Assembly (NCBI RefSeq): GCF_000224145.3
Contig: NW_004190421.2
Location: forward strand, 1-64,000
Length of the DNA: 64,000 nucleotides
DNA from: Ciona intestinalis
Taxonomy: Eukaryota; Chordata; Ascidiacea; Phlebobranchia; Cionidae
Direction: 5' to 3'
In this document: positions 46,201 through 54,100 of the stretch, piece after piece
Position numbering within the stretch: position 1 is the stretch's first letter
Layout of the letters: every line of letters starts with the position of its first letter
Made by a program: the position numbers and the translations under genes
Notes under the pieces: model-generated
Told to the model about the DNA's origin: nothing
Seen by the model: only the letters and a program-made list of their open reading frames with translations
The model's database searches: none

Positions 46201-47048
46201 TTTAGGTCTTCAAGAACACCTCAAACCTCACCGTCCACCGTCGCATGCACACTGGCGAGCGACCCTACAAATGTCGACTCTGTGATTACGCATGCGCGCA
46301 ATCGAGCAAGTTAACACGTCACATGCGCACCCACGGTTTGAATGGTCGTGACGTATACCGATGTGAAATATGCGGGATGCCCTTCTCAGTTTACAGGTTG
46401 GTTGTATGTGTGTGTTGGGTGGATTGGTATATATACTACTGTGGGGTTCTTTATGTACAGGTAAGCTGTTTATGTGTGTGTTATATAGTTCTGTGGGGTA
46501 AGATGGATACGTCAGAACTGAAATCCCCATTTCTTTGATGAACTTTTAACAATTAACAACGTTTTTTAAATTGTAAGATTACGGGAAAATAGAATGAAAA
46601 CATGTCCCATCCTACCCCAACCTACTATACTTCTGGTTGGTTTAGATATTTACCTTTATGTTCCACTTTCCCCAGCACGCTTGAGAAACACGTGAAGAAA
46701 CAGCATGGTGACAGTGTTCGTATGACGGTTGGAAAATTCGACCACGTGCCCATTAACTCGATGCCCTACAACGCTGAACAACAAGCGATCCAAGCGCGAT
46801 CTCTAGCGGTGGCCGCACTCATGAAGGAACGCCCACTTGGTGGCGGTAGGCATGACGACGTTTCAACAGCCGACCACCCGATTCCCAGTGTTGGTCCTTA
46901 CATCATGGGGGGAGGGGTTTACCACGGTCGGAAAAATTCAAACGGCAACAACAACAATGACGTCACCCCTGATGACGTAGAGAGCGGTTCCGCGCGGCCT
47001 AGCTATCCGGATCTGCTTTGCAAATCTGAAAATCTAAACGAAGAATAA
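31182..47048 (+). CDS. BCL11: BCL11 zinc-finger transcription factor (BCL11A/B type)
   Basis: Coding exons: 31182-31224, 37896-37987, 39457-39685, 42143-42275, 42600-43483, 43824-43908, 44197-44663, 45040-45204, 45408-45642, 45690-45810, 46206-46396, 46676-47048. Phases agree throughout and give about 1005 residues. In vertebrates BCL11 proteins are nuclear repressors that recruit NuRD through an N-terminal MSRRKQ motif and bind DNA through the last three fingers. Here the protein has MSRRKQDKP at the N-terminus, an N-terminal CxxC...H...C finger, one C2H2 finger in exon 4, a proline-rich stretch, a four-cysteine module in exon 5, serine-rich linkers, and three near-identical C-terminal C2H2 fingers. 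The one doubtful join is 45642/45690. Identity is from recalled vertebrate BCL11 sequence. Confidence 0.93.
32213..32345. mobile_element. TA-flanked MITE, shortened
   Basis: Starts atagtagggtgggggaagag. The core is partly deleted. Confidence 0.75.
32618..32952. repeat. 91-bp tandem repeat in BCL11 intron 1
   Basis: Units start at 32618, 32709, 32800 and 32891, spacing exactly 91 bp. Each contains cagtaacttgg and the inverse ccaagttactg. The final partial unit switches to the inverse strand. Confidence 0.95.
34277..34470. mobile_element. TA-flanked MITE, full copy
   Basis: Starts tagtagggtgggtgaagatg and ends tacccccaccccactaaata. Confidence 0.8.
36964..37447 (+). CDS. BCL11: Candidate alternative first exon of BCL11
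   Basis: ATG at 36964 follows an in-frame TGA at 36946 and opens 161 codons ending at a GTGAGA donor in phase 1. That is the same phase as canonical exon 1, and the site is 448 nt upstream of exon 2. The frame is unusually long for this AT-rich DNA and actually reads on to 37596. Near its end it has [12 protein letters not shown], an RRKQ-plus-P echo of the canonical motif. No other homology is recognised. It could instead be a fortuitous frame in a GC-richer patch. Confidence 0.5.
37683..37860. mobile_element. TA-flanked MITE just before BCL11 exon 2
   Basis: Starts attgtagggtggggggaaat and ends in gtgtcccgtcttctctcaca, 35 bp before the exon 2 acceptor. Confidence 0.78.
37896..37987 (+). 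CDS. BCL11: BCL11 exon 2: first half of N-terminal zinc finger
   Basis: Encodes [20 protein letters not shown] then [11 protein letters not shown]. It matches [22 protein letters not shown] of BCL11A. Phase 1 in, phase 0 out. The donor GTGTGTATGACGTCA contains the TGACGTCA word. Confidence 0.93.
38395..39425 (+). repeat. 71-bp minisatellite in BCL11 intron 2
   Basis: About fourteen units in the same orientation as at 22335. It ends about 30 bp before the exon 3 acceptor. Confidence 0.95.
39457..39685 (+). CDS. BCL11: BCL11 exon 3: completes N-terminal CCHC finger
   Basis: Starts [12 protein letters not shown], matching HKRKQCNGS, so it supplies the His and last Cys of the CCHC finger begun in exon 2. 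The rest is unrecognised. Phase 0 in, phase 1 out, so skipping it would shift the frame. Inverted 71-bp arrays flank it. Confidence 0.92.
40500..40985. promoter_or_regulatory. CpG-rich island inside BCL11 intron 3
   Basis: A sharply GC- and CpG-rich block within AT-rich intron. It includes an inverted CCAAT box (ctattggcccgcg) and several overlapping open frames of 90-131 codons in different frames. None resembles a known protein. It may be an alternative promoter or a conserved regulatory element. Confidence 0.35.
41390..41510. repeat. Short tandem repeat in BCL11 intron 3
   Basis: Three copies of cttaactgttttcatcct, two of them with the tail atgaaaaaacccaaatacca. Confidence 0.85.
41750..42062 (-). 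repeat. 71-bp minisatellite in BCL11 intron 3, inverted
   Basis: Four to five units in the opposite orientation to 38395-39425. It ends 80 bp before exon 4. Confidence 0.95.
42143..42275 (+). CDS. BCL11: BCL11 exon 4: second zinc finger
   Basis: Encodes [20 protein letters not shown] then [10 protein letters not shown]. It matches [28 protein letters not shown] of BCL11A. Phase 1 in. The GTATTT donor (phase 2) is chosen because it alone joins the next exon in frame. Confidence 0.88.
42600..43483 (+). CDS. BCL11: BCL11 exon 5: proline-rich region and four-cysteine module
   Basis: Begins [13 protein letters not shown], like the RFPPTPPLFSPPPRHHL stretch of BCL11[19 protein letters not shown] matches [21 protein letters not shown]. 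Near the end [13 protein letters not shown]...YCRGC stands where vertebrates have two C2H2 fingers. Phase 2 in, phase 1 out. Confidence 0.9.
43824..43908 (+). CDS. BCL11: BCL11 exon 6: acidic/serine linker
   Basis: Encodes [20 protein letters not shown] and [10 protein letters not shown], comparable to the VKSDDGLSTASSPEPGTSD linker. TTTCTCAG acceptor, phase 1 in, phase 2 out. Confidence 0.85.
44197..44663 (+). CDS. BCL11: BCL11 exon 7: long linker
   Basis: Encodes [20 protein letters not shown] and later [14 protein letters not shown] and [12 protein letters not shown]. The last resembles the SKRIKLEKE segment of BCL11A. Several TGACGTCA words are translated here as DVI, DVM and MTS. Phase 2 in, phase 1 out. 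Confidence 0.88.
44745..44885. mobile_element. tRNA-like SINE fragment, inverted, in BCL11 intron 7
   Basis: ctaccattgtgggcgtatgt and ccttgggcgaaacacttagt, the reverse of the copy at 7075. Confidence 0.7.
44895..45000 (-). repeat. 100-bp repeat family, 1 unit in BCL11 intron 7
   Basis: Reverse-orientation unit following a SINE-like fragment, 40 bp before exon 8. Confidence 0.85.
45040..45204 (+). CDS. BCL11: BCL11 exon 8: serine-rich linker
   Basis: Phase-1 exon with no ATG of its own at the start. It encodes [16 protein letters not shown] and then [27 protein letters not shown] acceptor, GTAAAT donor. Confidence 0.82.
45258..45360. mobile_element. tRNA-like SINE fragment, inverted, in BCL11 intron 8
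   Basis: gcgtatgtgtccttgggcaa and aacacagtggtcactaatgt. It ends about 50 bp before exon 9. Confidence 0.7.
45408..45642 (+). CDS. BCL11: BCL11 exon 9
   Basis: CTTCCAG acceptor in phase 1. Encodes [40 protein letters not shown] and ends PSPNQMP. The frame would stop at 45701-45703, while the downstream finger is in another frame, so an intron or indel must lie near 45643-45689. Confidence 0.7.
45690..45810 (+). CDS. BCL11: BCL11 exon 10: start of C-terminal finger cluster
   Basis: Encodes [18 protein letters not shown] then [18 protein letters not shown], matching GRRSDTCEYCGK. GTGAGA donor in phase 0, at the same place as the finger split by the next exon. The 5' boundary is tentative. Confidence 0.8.
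45970..46100 (+). repeat. 100-bp repeat family, 1 unit in BCL11 intron 10
   Basis: One unit with an extra ttacaagttaccttgtatgt end. Confidence 0.85.
46206..46396 (+). CDS. BCL11: BCL11 exon 11: C-terminal C2H2 fingers
   Basis: Encodes [40 protein letters not shown] and [12 protein letters not shown]. It is almost identical to BCL11A fingers 4-6, which recognise TGACCA in vertebrates. Phase 0 in, phase 2 out. Confidence 0.97.
46676..47048 (+). CDS. BCL11: BCL11 last exon
   Basis: Starts [18 protein letters not shown], the end of the last finger (STLEKHMKKWHSDR). About 100 extra residues follow, including [20 protein letters not shown], ending LNEE and TAA. Vertebrate BCL11A ends shortly after the finger, so this tail is an ascidian extension. 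Confidence 0.93.
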
Positions 47049-47849
47049 TTCTATGCAGCCAACACACCATACAAGGTGCATTATGACGTCAACTAAGGTG
47101 CCACTGTTCGGTCACAACTCGGTTCTACAGTCGATACGTCACAAACACGGGTGTCTCTTTCAAAAGGTGTCGACTCTCTTGCGTACTCTAGCGGACCTTG
47201 TAATCGCTTTACTAATTTTCGCTTCGTAGGAAATATTTCGTGCCCGCACAGCATAATGGTGACGTCATCGTGACGTAACAGCATTTCGTTTCACCGCTTT
47301 AAGCGCTTGCCTTTGTTTATTCCCTTGTACACTTTTAATCTAGTTGCCTATTCCCAAGATGCTTTCTCACATTCGGTGGTTTCCCTTCTGGTGCTTTTGA
47401 ATCGCGACAGCCTTAAGTAGTACCCATGCACCTATACATCCAGCTACGCTGCCAATTTACCCGCTTTCCGCTAAAGTTCATTTAAAGTTCATGTGCCGAC
47501 GTCATCAGTGACGTCATCAAGTTCCAACTTTGTATATATTCTCCCACAATGCAATTGCATTTCCACCTTCCGCTTTTCACCCCCCTTACCCCTAAAAGTT
47601 CCGGAAATCCCCCTAATTGACCCCTTCCTGCGCATTCGATGCAACACTGTGCGGGACCTTGCTGCTGTGAGTCTATTTTAACATGTGAATGCGGTGGCCT
47701 AGCCACGTGGAGGCGATAGTGAGTTGTTGAGGAAAAAGTTAAATCGTCATAAAAATAAAATATACTGGTGGATCACGTGGTTTGTAATGGCTGCTAGGTG
47801 GCAGTAAGGAGCACTTCCATTAGAATTATATACATGGATAAATCGTATT

Positions 47850-48045
47850 TATCACTGCGGTGGGACAATGACAGTCGTTATAACACGGGTGTTCTGTTTC
47901 ATACACATCGTGTCCGCTTACAAGTTACCACGTATGTAACTTATTTATCCTCGCATGGTTGGGCAACAACAGTCGTTATAACGCGGGTGTTTTGTTTCAT
48001 AGACCTCATGCCAGCTTATAAGTTACCACGTATATAACTTTGTGG
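47850..48045 (+). repeat. 100-bp repeat family, 2 units
   Basis: Two units downstream of BCL11, followed by a SINE-like fragment. Confidence 0.88.
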
Positions 48046-48054
48046 GTGATCATT

Positions 48055-48180
48055 TTTATGTATATGGTTGACAACTTGGACAACCCATTATTGGCCATTG
48101 GGTTAAATTGTAGTTTAAGTGTCTTGGCCAAGGACACATACGCCCACAATGATAGCAGCATCATATAATTGATGTTATAT
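48055..48180. mobile_element. tRNA-like SINE fragment
   Basis: ggttgacaacttggacaacc and gtcttggccaaggacacata. It follows a 100-bp unit and precedes tRNA-Ile. Confidence 0.7.
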
Positions 48181-48206
48181 TAACTTGTTCCAATTCGTAT
48201 TCTGTA

Positions 48207-48296
48207 GCTCCAGTGGCGCAAGCGGTTTGCGCGCCGTACTTATATAACAGTATCGGAGACATGCGGAGGTTGTGAGTTCGAGCCTCACCTGGAGCA
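48207..48296 (+). tRNA. tRNA-Ile (anticodon TAT) with intron
   Basis: GCTCCAG at the start pairs with CTGGAGC at the end. The T arm is GTGAG-TTCGAGC-CTCAC. The anticodon arm is interrupted after CTTATA by roughly 16 nt, as in animal tRNA-Ile(UAU) genes. A TTTT terminator follows directly. It lies between BCL11 and CSRNP. Confidence 0.93.
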
Positions 48297-48337
48297 TTTT
48301 TTCGTCACATGAGTTTTCCTTCTCTTTGCCCAGTAAA

Positions 48338-48532
48338 AGTATAGTAGGGTGGGGGTAGACGAGACATCGTTACCACATAATATCCATCCTCGTCGTGTTT
48401 CAAACAATTAACAAAGGTCTATGGGAGTTATGAGGATATTGTTTTATATTTCTTTGAATGCTCTTTGTTTTTTACCAAATGTGACGGAAAATAGAATAAA
48501 AGTTGTCCCATCTTTCCTCACCGTACTATATT
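48338..48532. mobile_element. TA-flanked MITE, full copy
   Basis: Starts tatagtagggtgggggtaga and ends tcaccgtactatatta, 42 bp after tRNA-Ile. Confidence 0.82.
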
Positions 48533-48807
48533 ATCTTAAACTGGCACAGACAGAAACCCAAAATCTGTTTAACGTTTTTGTGTGCAAATTATAGCGCTCG
48601 GCTTTGAACCTAATACCCTCTGGTTTGATGGCGAGGCTGTTCCTATTATAACCGTGTTTACGATGGATGACGTTTATACGGGGAAGTACTCGCGTCACTA
48701 ACCAAGGTAGTTATACAACACACTGCGCTGTTTAAAGCCTTAGCCAATGTTTCGTGTAAAATAACTTTCTTTATGAATAGTCATTTACTGAAAACATTTC
48801 AAATATA

Positions 48808-49010
48808 GTAGGGTGGGGTATGATGGGACACCTTTAGCACATAATATCTAAATATCCTGATCGTGTTTTAAACAATTACCAACGGTCTATGGGAGTCGTG
48901 GGGATACGGTTTTATAATTCCTTGAATATTCTTTGTTTGCTAATGAATGAGACGAGAAAATAGAGGTAAAATGTGTCCCATCTTCCCCCACCCCACTGTA
49001 TCACAAAACC
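48808..49010. mobile_element. TA-flanked MITE, full copy
   Basis: Starts tagtagggtggggtatgatg and ends ttcccccaccccactgta. A third, decayed copy is at 49130-49280. Confidence 0.82.
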
Positions 49011-49699
49011 TGGAAGTTTAGCAATACATGTTACTCTATAAACGGTATAGCTATTGTTTCGTGTAACTGTAAAATAACAGTCTTGTAAACTGCGTGGAAC
49101 ATATTTAGGTTAAAATTCCGTCCGTATATGTATAGTAGATTGGGAAGATATGAATCGCATTTTTTTCTGTTTTTTTTTCGTCCCATTGTCCCAAACAAAA
49201 AACATTCAAAGAATTATAAAACCGTATCCTCACGACTTAGATATTCTGTGCTAAATGTGTTCCCTATTGCCCCACAGTATAATTATATATTTGAACTATC
49301 ATACCAAACGTAAAACATTTTTATAGAAAACTGTGTTTTGTGGGAAATCTTCTGTGGTGTAGATCAAAGTTGTGTAGATATAAGTGCGTAGAATACGGCT
49401 GTAATTTTCTCTCATTTTTATTACTCGTGTCGTGTTTTAACGACTGTTGTTTTGCTGTTGATTCCTTCTCTTCGTATTAATCGGGGAGAATGAAACGTTA
49501 GTTATTTTAATGAATATTATTTAATAAATAGAAACATGTTTGAATAGTTTTCACTTCGTGCCCATTACTTATATATATATATTGTAAACATTATTAAAAC
49601 TGACAAAAACGTAAAAAGCATCAAAACATAAAATTTATTATAGATTTCACCCTGTAAGTGTATTATACGTACGGTGTATTATAAGTACGCATTGTTGTT

Positions 49700-49950
49700 T
49701 GTTTCTTACGTCACATACATCGATTGCGTCATTCGCTTCTATTTTCTATTCATACGTAGGCGAGGCGTGACGCACTACTCTGTGACGTCACCAAACCATT
49801 TCGCGGAAAAAGGCGTTCGAGAGAACGCGTCGTTGGACAAAGGACTTTAAAGTAAGAAAGGTTTAACAGCTGATGGCTTTCTTATAAGCAGCGTCAAGCC
49901 GACGTTGGCTCTTTGAGTTTAATAGGAAAAAGGTCTCAGTGTAATTTTTG
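49700..49950 (+). promoter_or_regulatory. Probable CSRNP promoter and untranslated first exon
   Basis: CG-rich 250 bp with TGTGACGTCACC and a strong TTTTTG/GTAAGT donor at 49950/49951. The first coding exon starts at 50564 shortly after a TTTCGAG-type acceptor. This fits a noncoding first exon but is inference. Confidence 0.4.
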
Positions 49951-50563
49951 GTAAGTTTTTTGACCGTCATTTTTAAAGGAATTTATGTAATAGTAGCTTC
50001 GAATGTGGATATAGATTAATTGTAAGTTAAATGAGAAATCAGTGTTTTACAGATTGCTTCTTTTTATGAATGAAATATATATTGGTTGGTCTGGTAAATA
50101 AATACATAAATATATATTTTGTTTAAAACTATTTTATATTATTCTCATAAAATATGTTTAAACTTTTGGTGCTAGTGAGGAATCTCCCCCCCCCACCTTA
50201 TTTGCTAACCCCTAACCCCTAGTTCTCACTGATATCCGCTGTATCTCTTACTTTTATACAAGAGTTCACCCCTGGTATAAAATATATGTTTAATATCATT
50301 TTCATGGCATTAGTGAAGAATCCTTGATACAGAATGGGCCGGTGGAAAGTGTTAGAGGTTGGTGGTTGGTGGTTATGTGGGTTGTTAGAGTTATGTTTTG
50401 GACTAGCACTTAGCAGATAATGTAGGAGGTTTTTTTACTAGCACCTACTTTCTTTTAAAATATTCTTATTCTGTTGATACACTTTTAAGTGGTTATTAGG
50501 TAAATAAGTTATTTTATAAAATTGACAAATTCTGGTTTCACTGCTGCGTTAATTTCGAGAAAT

Positions 50564-51167
50564 ATGGATCCCACTGAAGTAACTTCTGATAATGGAAACG
50601 AAGATTTTGATAAAACACCTAAAATTTTGTTCTCGAAACAAAAGTTTGATGAAAACTTAAATGAAATAGAAAAAAATGACCCTAGCGAATCAAATTTGGA
50701 TTGTTTTATCCAATCAGAAGCAAGCACAACAACGAATTCTGGGCATTGTGATGTCATAAATGATGATCTCAGCAAAAGTTTTGCGGAAAAATGTAAAAAG
50801 ACGGAAGTTTCTGATTTAAATGAAAATATTGTGAACAGCAATTCAGGAAAAGTTGAAGCCATTTCAAACACAACACCCGCTGTGCATAGTGGTTTGTCCA
50901 TTGAAATTAATGACATCAGTCTTAAAGTAGAAAAAAGTTCGAAAAAAATGCCGGAAAATTCTTACGCATATACTAATAATAGCGAGGAACAAACTTTAAC
51001 AAATGAAGAAAAACTTGGAGTAAAACATACTTTGGATAACGGGGTTGAAGATTTGGGTGTTAGCGAGGAATTATCTGCCGAAAGTTTCAATTCAAACCCG
51101 TCTCCCAACTCCAACGATGAATTGTCGCTCGATTCCGGGATTGTCTCGTTAGACGACCAAGAAGCAG
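50564..51167 (+). CDS. CSRNP: CSRNP exon 1: acidic N-terminal region
   Basis: First ATG in the frame opens [16 protein letters not shown]. Rich in Asp, Glu, Ser and Asn, with [18 protein letters not shown] at the end. GTTAAT donor, phase 1. Confidence 0.88.
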
Positions 51168-54100
51168 GTTAATGTTGTTTCTATGGTGTTGTGGTTATGC
51201 TTATAAGAAGCACGTTTATTAAATTTAGAAAAAAATTTTAGGTGAGAATTTGACATTTAGATTGTTAAAATGAATTATCCTTAAGCTAGTGACCAGTGAA
51301 AATTTTGGTCACAAATTTTTCCTTAGGCCTCATTAATATCCGCTGTATCTGTTTTGTTTTGTTTTTTGGTGAAAACTCAGGGTTCATGCCAAAAATTAAA
51401 TTTAAAAACGTGGCAAACATGATTAGTCACCCTAGTTTACATGCTTTAGCGATATGTTAGTTAGCGATATGTTACCTCACAATGGTCACAATGACATGTT
51501 ACCTCACAGTGGTGACATATACAGACAAGCCTTAAGAATATTAAAGATAAAATCTCATCATTATTTATATTGTTTTCCAGATAAAATGAACCCAAATGAG
51601 ATGAATCCATCAAATAACAGGAAGCGATTAAGAAGTAGTAAGTTCATGGGGCAGTTAATGTTGTTTGTATTCTAACAGGAGGCTCCCAGGTTCAAGGCTC
51701 ACTGTGTTGACTAAAATCATTTTTTCTATTCTTGAGAATAAAATAGTGTGGAAATTCTAATCTGATAGTTAAAAATGAATAAGTAGATCTTATCCTCGCA
51801 TGGCGGAGCAACGACATTCGTTATAACACGGGTGTTCTGTTTCATACACCTCATGCCAGCTTACAAGTTACCACGTATGTAACTTATTTATCCTCGCGTG
51901 GCGGGACAACGACATTCGTTATAACACGGGTGTTCTGTTCCATACACCTTGTGCCCGCTTACAAGTTGCCACGTATGTAACTTATTTATCCTCGCATGGC
52001 GGGATAACGACATTCGTTATAACACGGGTGTTCTGTTCCGTACACCTCGTGCCCGCTTACAAGTTGCCACGTATGTAACTTGTTTATCCTCGCATGGCGG
52101 GGCAACGACAGTAGTTATAACACGGGTGTTCTGTTTCATACACCTTGTGCCCGCTTACAAGTTACCACGTATGTAACTTATTTATCCTCGCATGGCGGGC
52201 AACGACAGTCGTTGTAACACGGGTGTTCAGTTTCATACACCTCATGCCCGCTTACAAGTTACCACGTATATAACTTATTTATCCTCGCATGGCGGGGCAA
52301 CGACAGTCGTCATAACACGGGTGTTCTGTTTTACACACCTCATGCCCGCTTACAAGTTACCACGTATGTAACTTATTTATCCTCGCATGACGGGGCAATT
52401 ACAGTTGTTATAACACGGGTGTTCTGTTTAATGCACCTCGTGCCCGCTTACAAGTTACCACGTATGTAACTTATTTATCCTCGCATGGTGGGGCAACGAC
52501 GGTCGTTATAACACGGGTGTTCAGTTTCATGCACCTTGTGCCCGCTTACAAGTTACCACGTATGTAACTTATTTATCCTCGCATGGCAGGGCAATGACAG
52601 TCGTTATAACACGGGTGTTCTGTTTCATACACCTCGTGCCCGCTTACCACTTACCACGTATGTAACTTATTTATCCCGCATGACGGGGCAATGACAGTCG
52701 TTATAACACGGGTGTTCTGTTTCATGCACCTCATGTCCGCTTACAAGTTACCACGTATGTAACTTATTTATCCTCGCATGGTGGGGCAACGACGGTCGTT
52801 ATAACACGGGTGTTCAGTTTCATGCACCTTGTGCCCGCTTACAAGTTACCACGTATGTAACTTATTTATCCTCGCATGGCAGGGCAATGACAGTCGTTAT
52901 AACACGGGTGTTCTGTTTCATACACCTCGTGCCCGCTTACCACTTACCACGTATGTAACTTATTTATCCCGCATGACGGGGCAATGACAGTCGTTATAAC
53001 ACGGGTGTTCTGTTTCATGCACCTCATGTCCGCTTACAAGTTACCACGTATGTAACTTATTTATCCTCGCATGGTGGGGCAACGATAGTGGTTATTATCT
53101 GGGTGTTCCCTTTCATGACCACTGGGTTGGGGCAATTACGGTTTAGTGTCTTGCCCAAGGACACATACGCCCACAATGGTAGCAGCGTCGAGCCTTGAAT
53201 TCATTACCTCTGGGTTAGAGGCAGGGGGCACGCCAACCAACTGTGCCAGGGCAGTAAGATGTATATGACCTTGTATACCATGAGTGCAGTCGGGAAAGAA
53301 TTACAACTTGTATATTCTCCTGCATATAATCCTCGCATCTTGTTCCCAATACAGGTTTAGTTTCCGACCAATCAGCGAAACGAGAACGAAAATTGTTGGG
53401 CAAGAAAGTGATGTTCGAGAAAGTAAAAATCTTCTTTTTTCCACGAAAACAAAGTTTCATCACCGTACCAAGCCAAGGGGGTTCAACATTAGGTAAATGG
53501 TTGTGTTTTTTTTTCAAGTTTTTAGAATTCTAAAACAAAGGTTTTTTAAACATAGTTGTGCTATCTTAAATTTTACTTATATTATATATATATTTTACCA
53601 ACAAGTTACGTAATACTCAATTTTTAGGTAAATCTTCAGGTTACCAAAAGCAAAAATTTTCAATTTTTTTTATAATTTTTTACCAGGAATGGATTTAAAA
53701 CACAACGGATTTAAAGAACTAACTTTGGAACAACATAAGATTTCTATTGCTCGGCGAAGACGGTTAGCGATAAAGGAACACGATCGGCAACAAAGGATTG
53801 AATCGAAGTTAAGGCAGGTGAGAAGATGTTTCATCAAGGAGGATGAGAATAAGTTCCTGTTCAGTCAAAAAGCATTGTTGTTTTAAATAATACAGAATAC
53901 GTAAAGTTCACATAAAAAATATTTAGTTATTTAAGTTTAAGAGTTTTTGGCGTTTTATTTAAATGAGATACGGGAACGTTGGGCGCTCGTGTAATTCAAC
54001 ACCGGCTGTAATTTGTTACGAGAGAGCAAATTCACAACAAATGAAAAATAATTGAAAAGAAAGTTATGCTGTAGCTTCACTTTTTTTTATTTTTAATATT

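Larger units (their letters stand above)
47049..50563. other. Intergenic region BCL11 to CSRNP
   Basis: Holds the BCL11 3' end, 100-bp repeats (47850-48045), a SINE-like fragment (48055-48180), tRNA-Ile, three TA-flanked MITEs (48338-48532, 48808-49010, 49130-49280), an approximately 90-bp element (49430-49500) and the CSRNP upstream region. Confidence 0.7.

Noticed and set aside
50509..50916. 135-codon minus frame
   Set aside because: Shadow of CSRNP exon 1 on the opposite strand.
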